Source: an uncultured Eubacteriales bacterium (lineage in GTDB: Bacteria; Bacillota; Clostridia; TANB77; CAG-508). From it: a stretch of DNA of 6,968 bases. The notes below the pieces were generated by a model. That model was not told the DNA's origin, did not search any database, and saw nothing but the letters and a program-made list of their open reading frames with translations. A program made the translations under genes and the position numbers. The stretch is taken from contig CABTXJ010000036.1 of assembly GCA_902488785.1 (NCBI GenBank), positions 1 through 6,968 on the forward strand. The letters run 5' to 3'. Shown here in pieces: positions 6,818-6,968 of the stretch (position 1 is its first letter; each line of letters starts with the position of its first letter).

Positions 6818-6968
6818 GGTAGATAGTGGTATAGCGTATATAATGTGAAAACATATATATGAGGAAAGTCCGGGCACCACTAGAGCGATGATACTGGATA
6901 ACGTCCAGCAAGAGTAATCTTAGGGAAAGTGCAACAGAAAAAAACAGCCTATGGCAATGGTGAAAAAG
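6818..6968 (+). ncRNA. rnpB: RNase P RNA, type A-like, 5' part (3' end outside window)
   Basis: RNase P RNA is the catalytic RNA that removes 5' leaders from precursor tRNAs. The hallmark GAGGAAAGTCC (P4 5' strand) is at 6861-6871 and GAAAGTGCAACAGAAA is at 6925-6940. A P3 hairpin capped by a GAAA tetraloop spans 6836-6860 (stem 6836-6846 with 6851-6860, one bulged A). A P8 hairpin, CTGGA-TAACG-TCCAG, lies at 6894-6908 and keeps the conserved loop. A P9 hairpin with a GTAA tetraloop lies at 6910-6921. The order P8, P9, then ACAGAAA and the GGCAATGGTGAAAA segment (6953-6966) fits the ancestral type A fold rather than the Bacillus type B fold. The 5' end is set from the promoter and is approximate. 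About 150 bases are visible, less than half the usual length. The P12 region appears reduced to GCC-TAT-GGC (6947-6955). Confidence 0.93.

Noticed and set aside
6825..6881. Complementarity AGTGGT (6825-6830) with ACCACT (6876-6881) inside rnpB
   Set aside because: In known RNase P folds the 5' segment pairs with the 3' end as P1/P2 and the later segment pairs elsewhere, so this match is probably coincidental.

Overview
The window reads as bacterial chromosomal DNA with very low GC content. Arginine is mostly AGA, isoleucine is often ATA, and all genes use the standard genetic code with TAA or TAG stops. All recognisable genes lie on the + strand. The last feature is a bacterial type A-like RNase P RNA. 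Together these suggest a low-GC Clostridia-like Firmicute. Fusobacteria are an alternative, while Bacilli and most Mollicutes are less likely because they usually carry type B RNase P RNA. No species can be named from the sequence.

Region 1 (1-3665) is the end of a type I restriction-modification operon. The window opens inside a run of 17 AGCA tetranucleotides. The run lies in frame in the central linker of a specificity subunit (hsdS), of which only the second target-recognition half is visible. A complete type IC-like motor/nuclease subunit (hsdR, 998 aa) follows after 6 bases. hsdM and the first half of hsdS are presumably upstream of the window. In this copy the repeat is in the ON frame; both other frames hit TAA within 11 bases of its end, so the tract looks like a phase-variation switch.

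Region 2 (3666-4800) holds a 255-aa soluble, acidic protein that I do not recognise. A strong promoter-like sequence sits so close to its ATG that the mRNA is predicted to be leaderless. Two related 27-29-bp palindromes lie on either side of this gene. It sits between hsdR and a 304-aa GIY-YIG/DUF4357 protein (4801-5715), so it may be an accessory or cargo gene of the restriction locus. This is the most likely place for an undescribed component.

Region 3 (5716-6968) looks like core chromosome. It contains a membrane-anchored serine D-Ala-D-Ala carboxypeptidase-like protein (peptidase S11) and then the 5' part of rnpB behind a near-consensus promoter; rnpB runs off the window. A 36-bp imperfect direct repeat lies upstream of both genes, and all its differences are transitions. 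The visible part of rnpB appears to have a drastically shortened P12 arm.

No tRNA, CRISPR array, transposase or integrase was seen. The longest gap between genes is about 190 bases.
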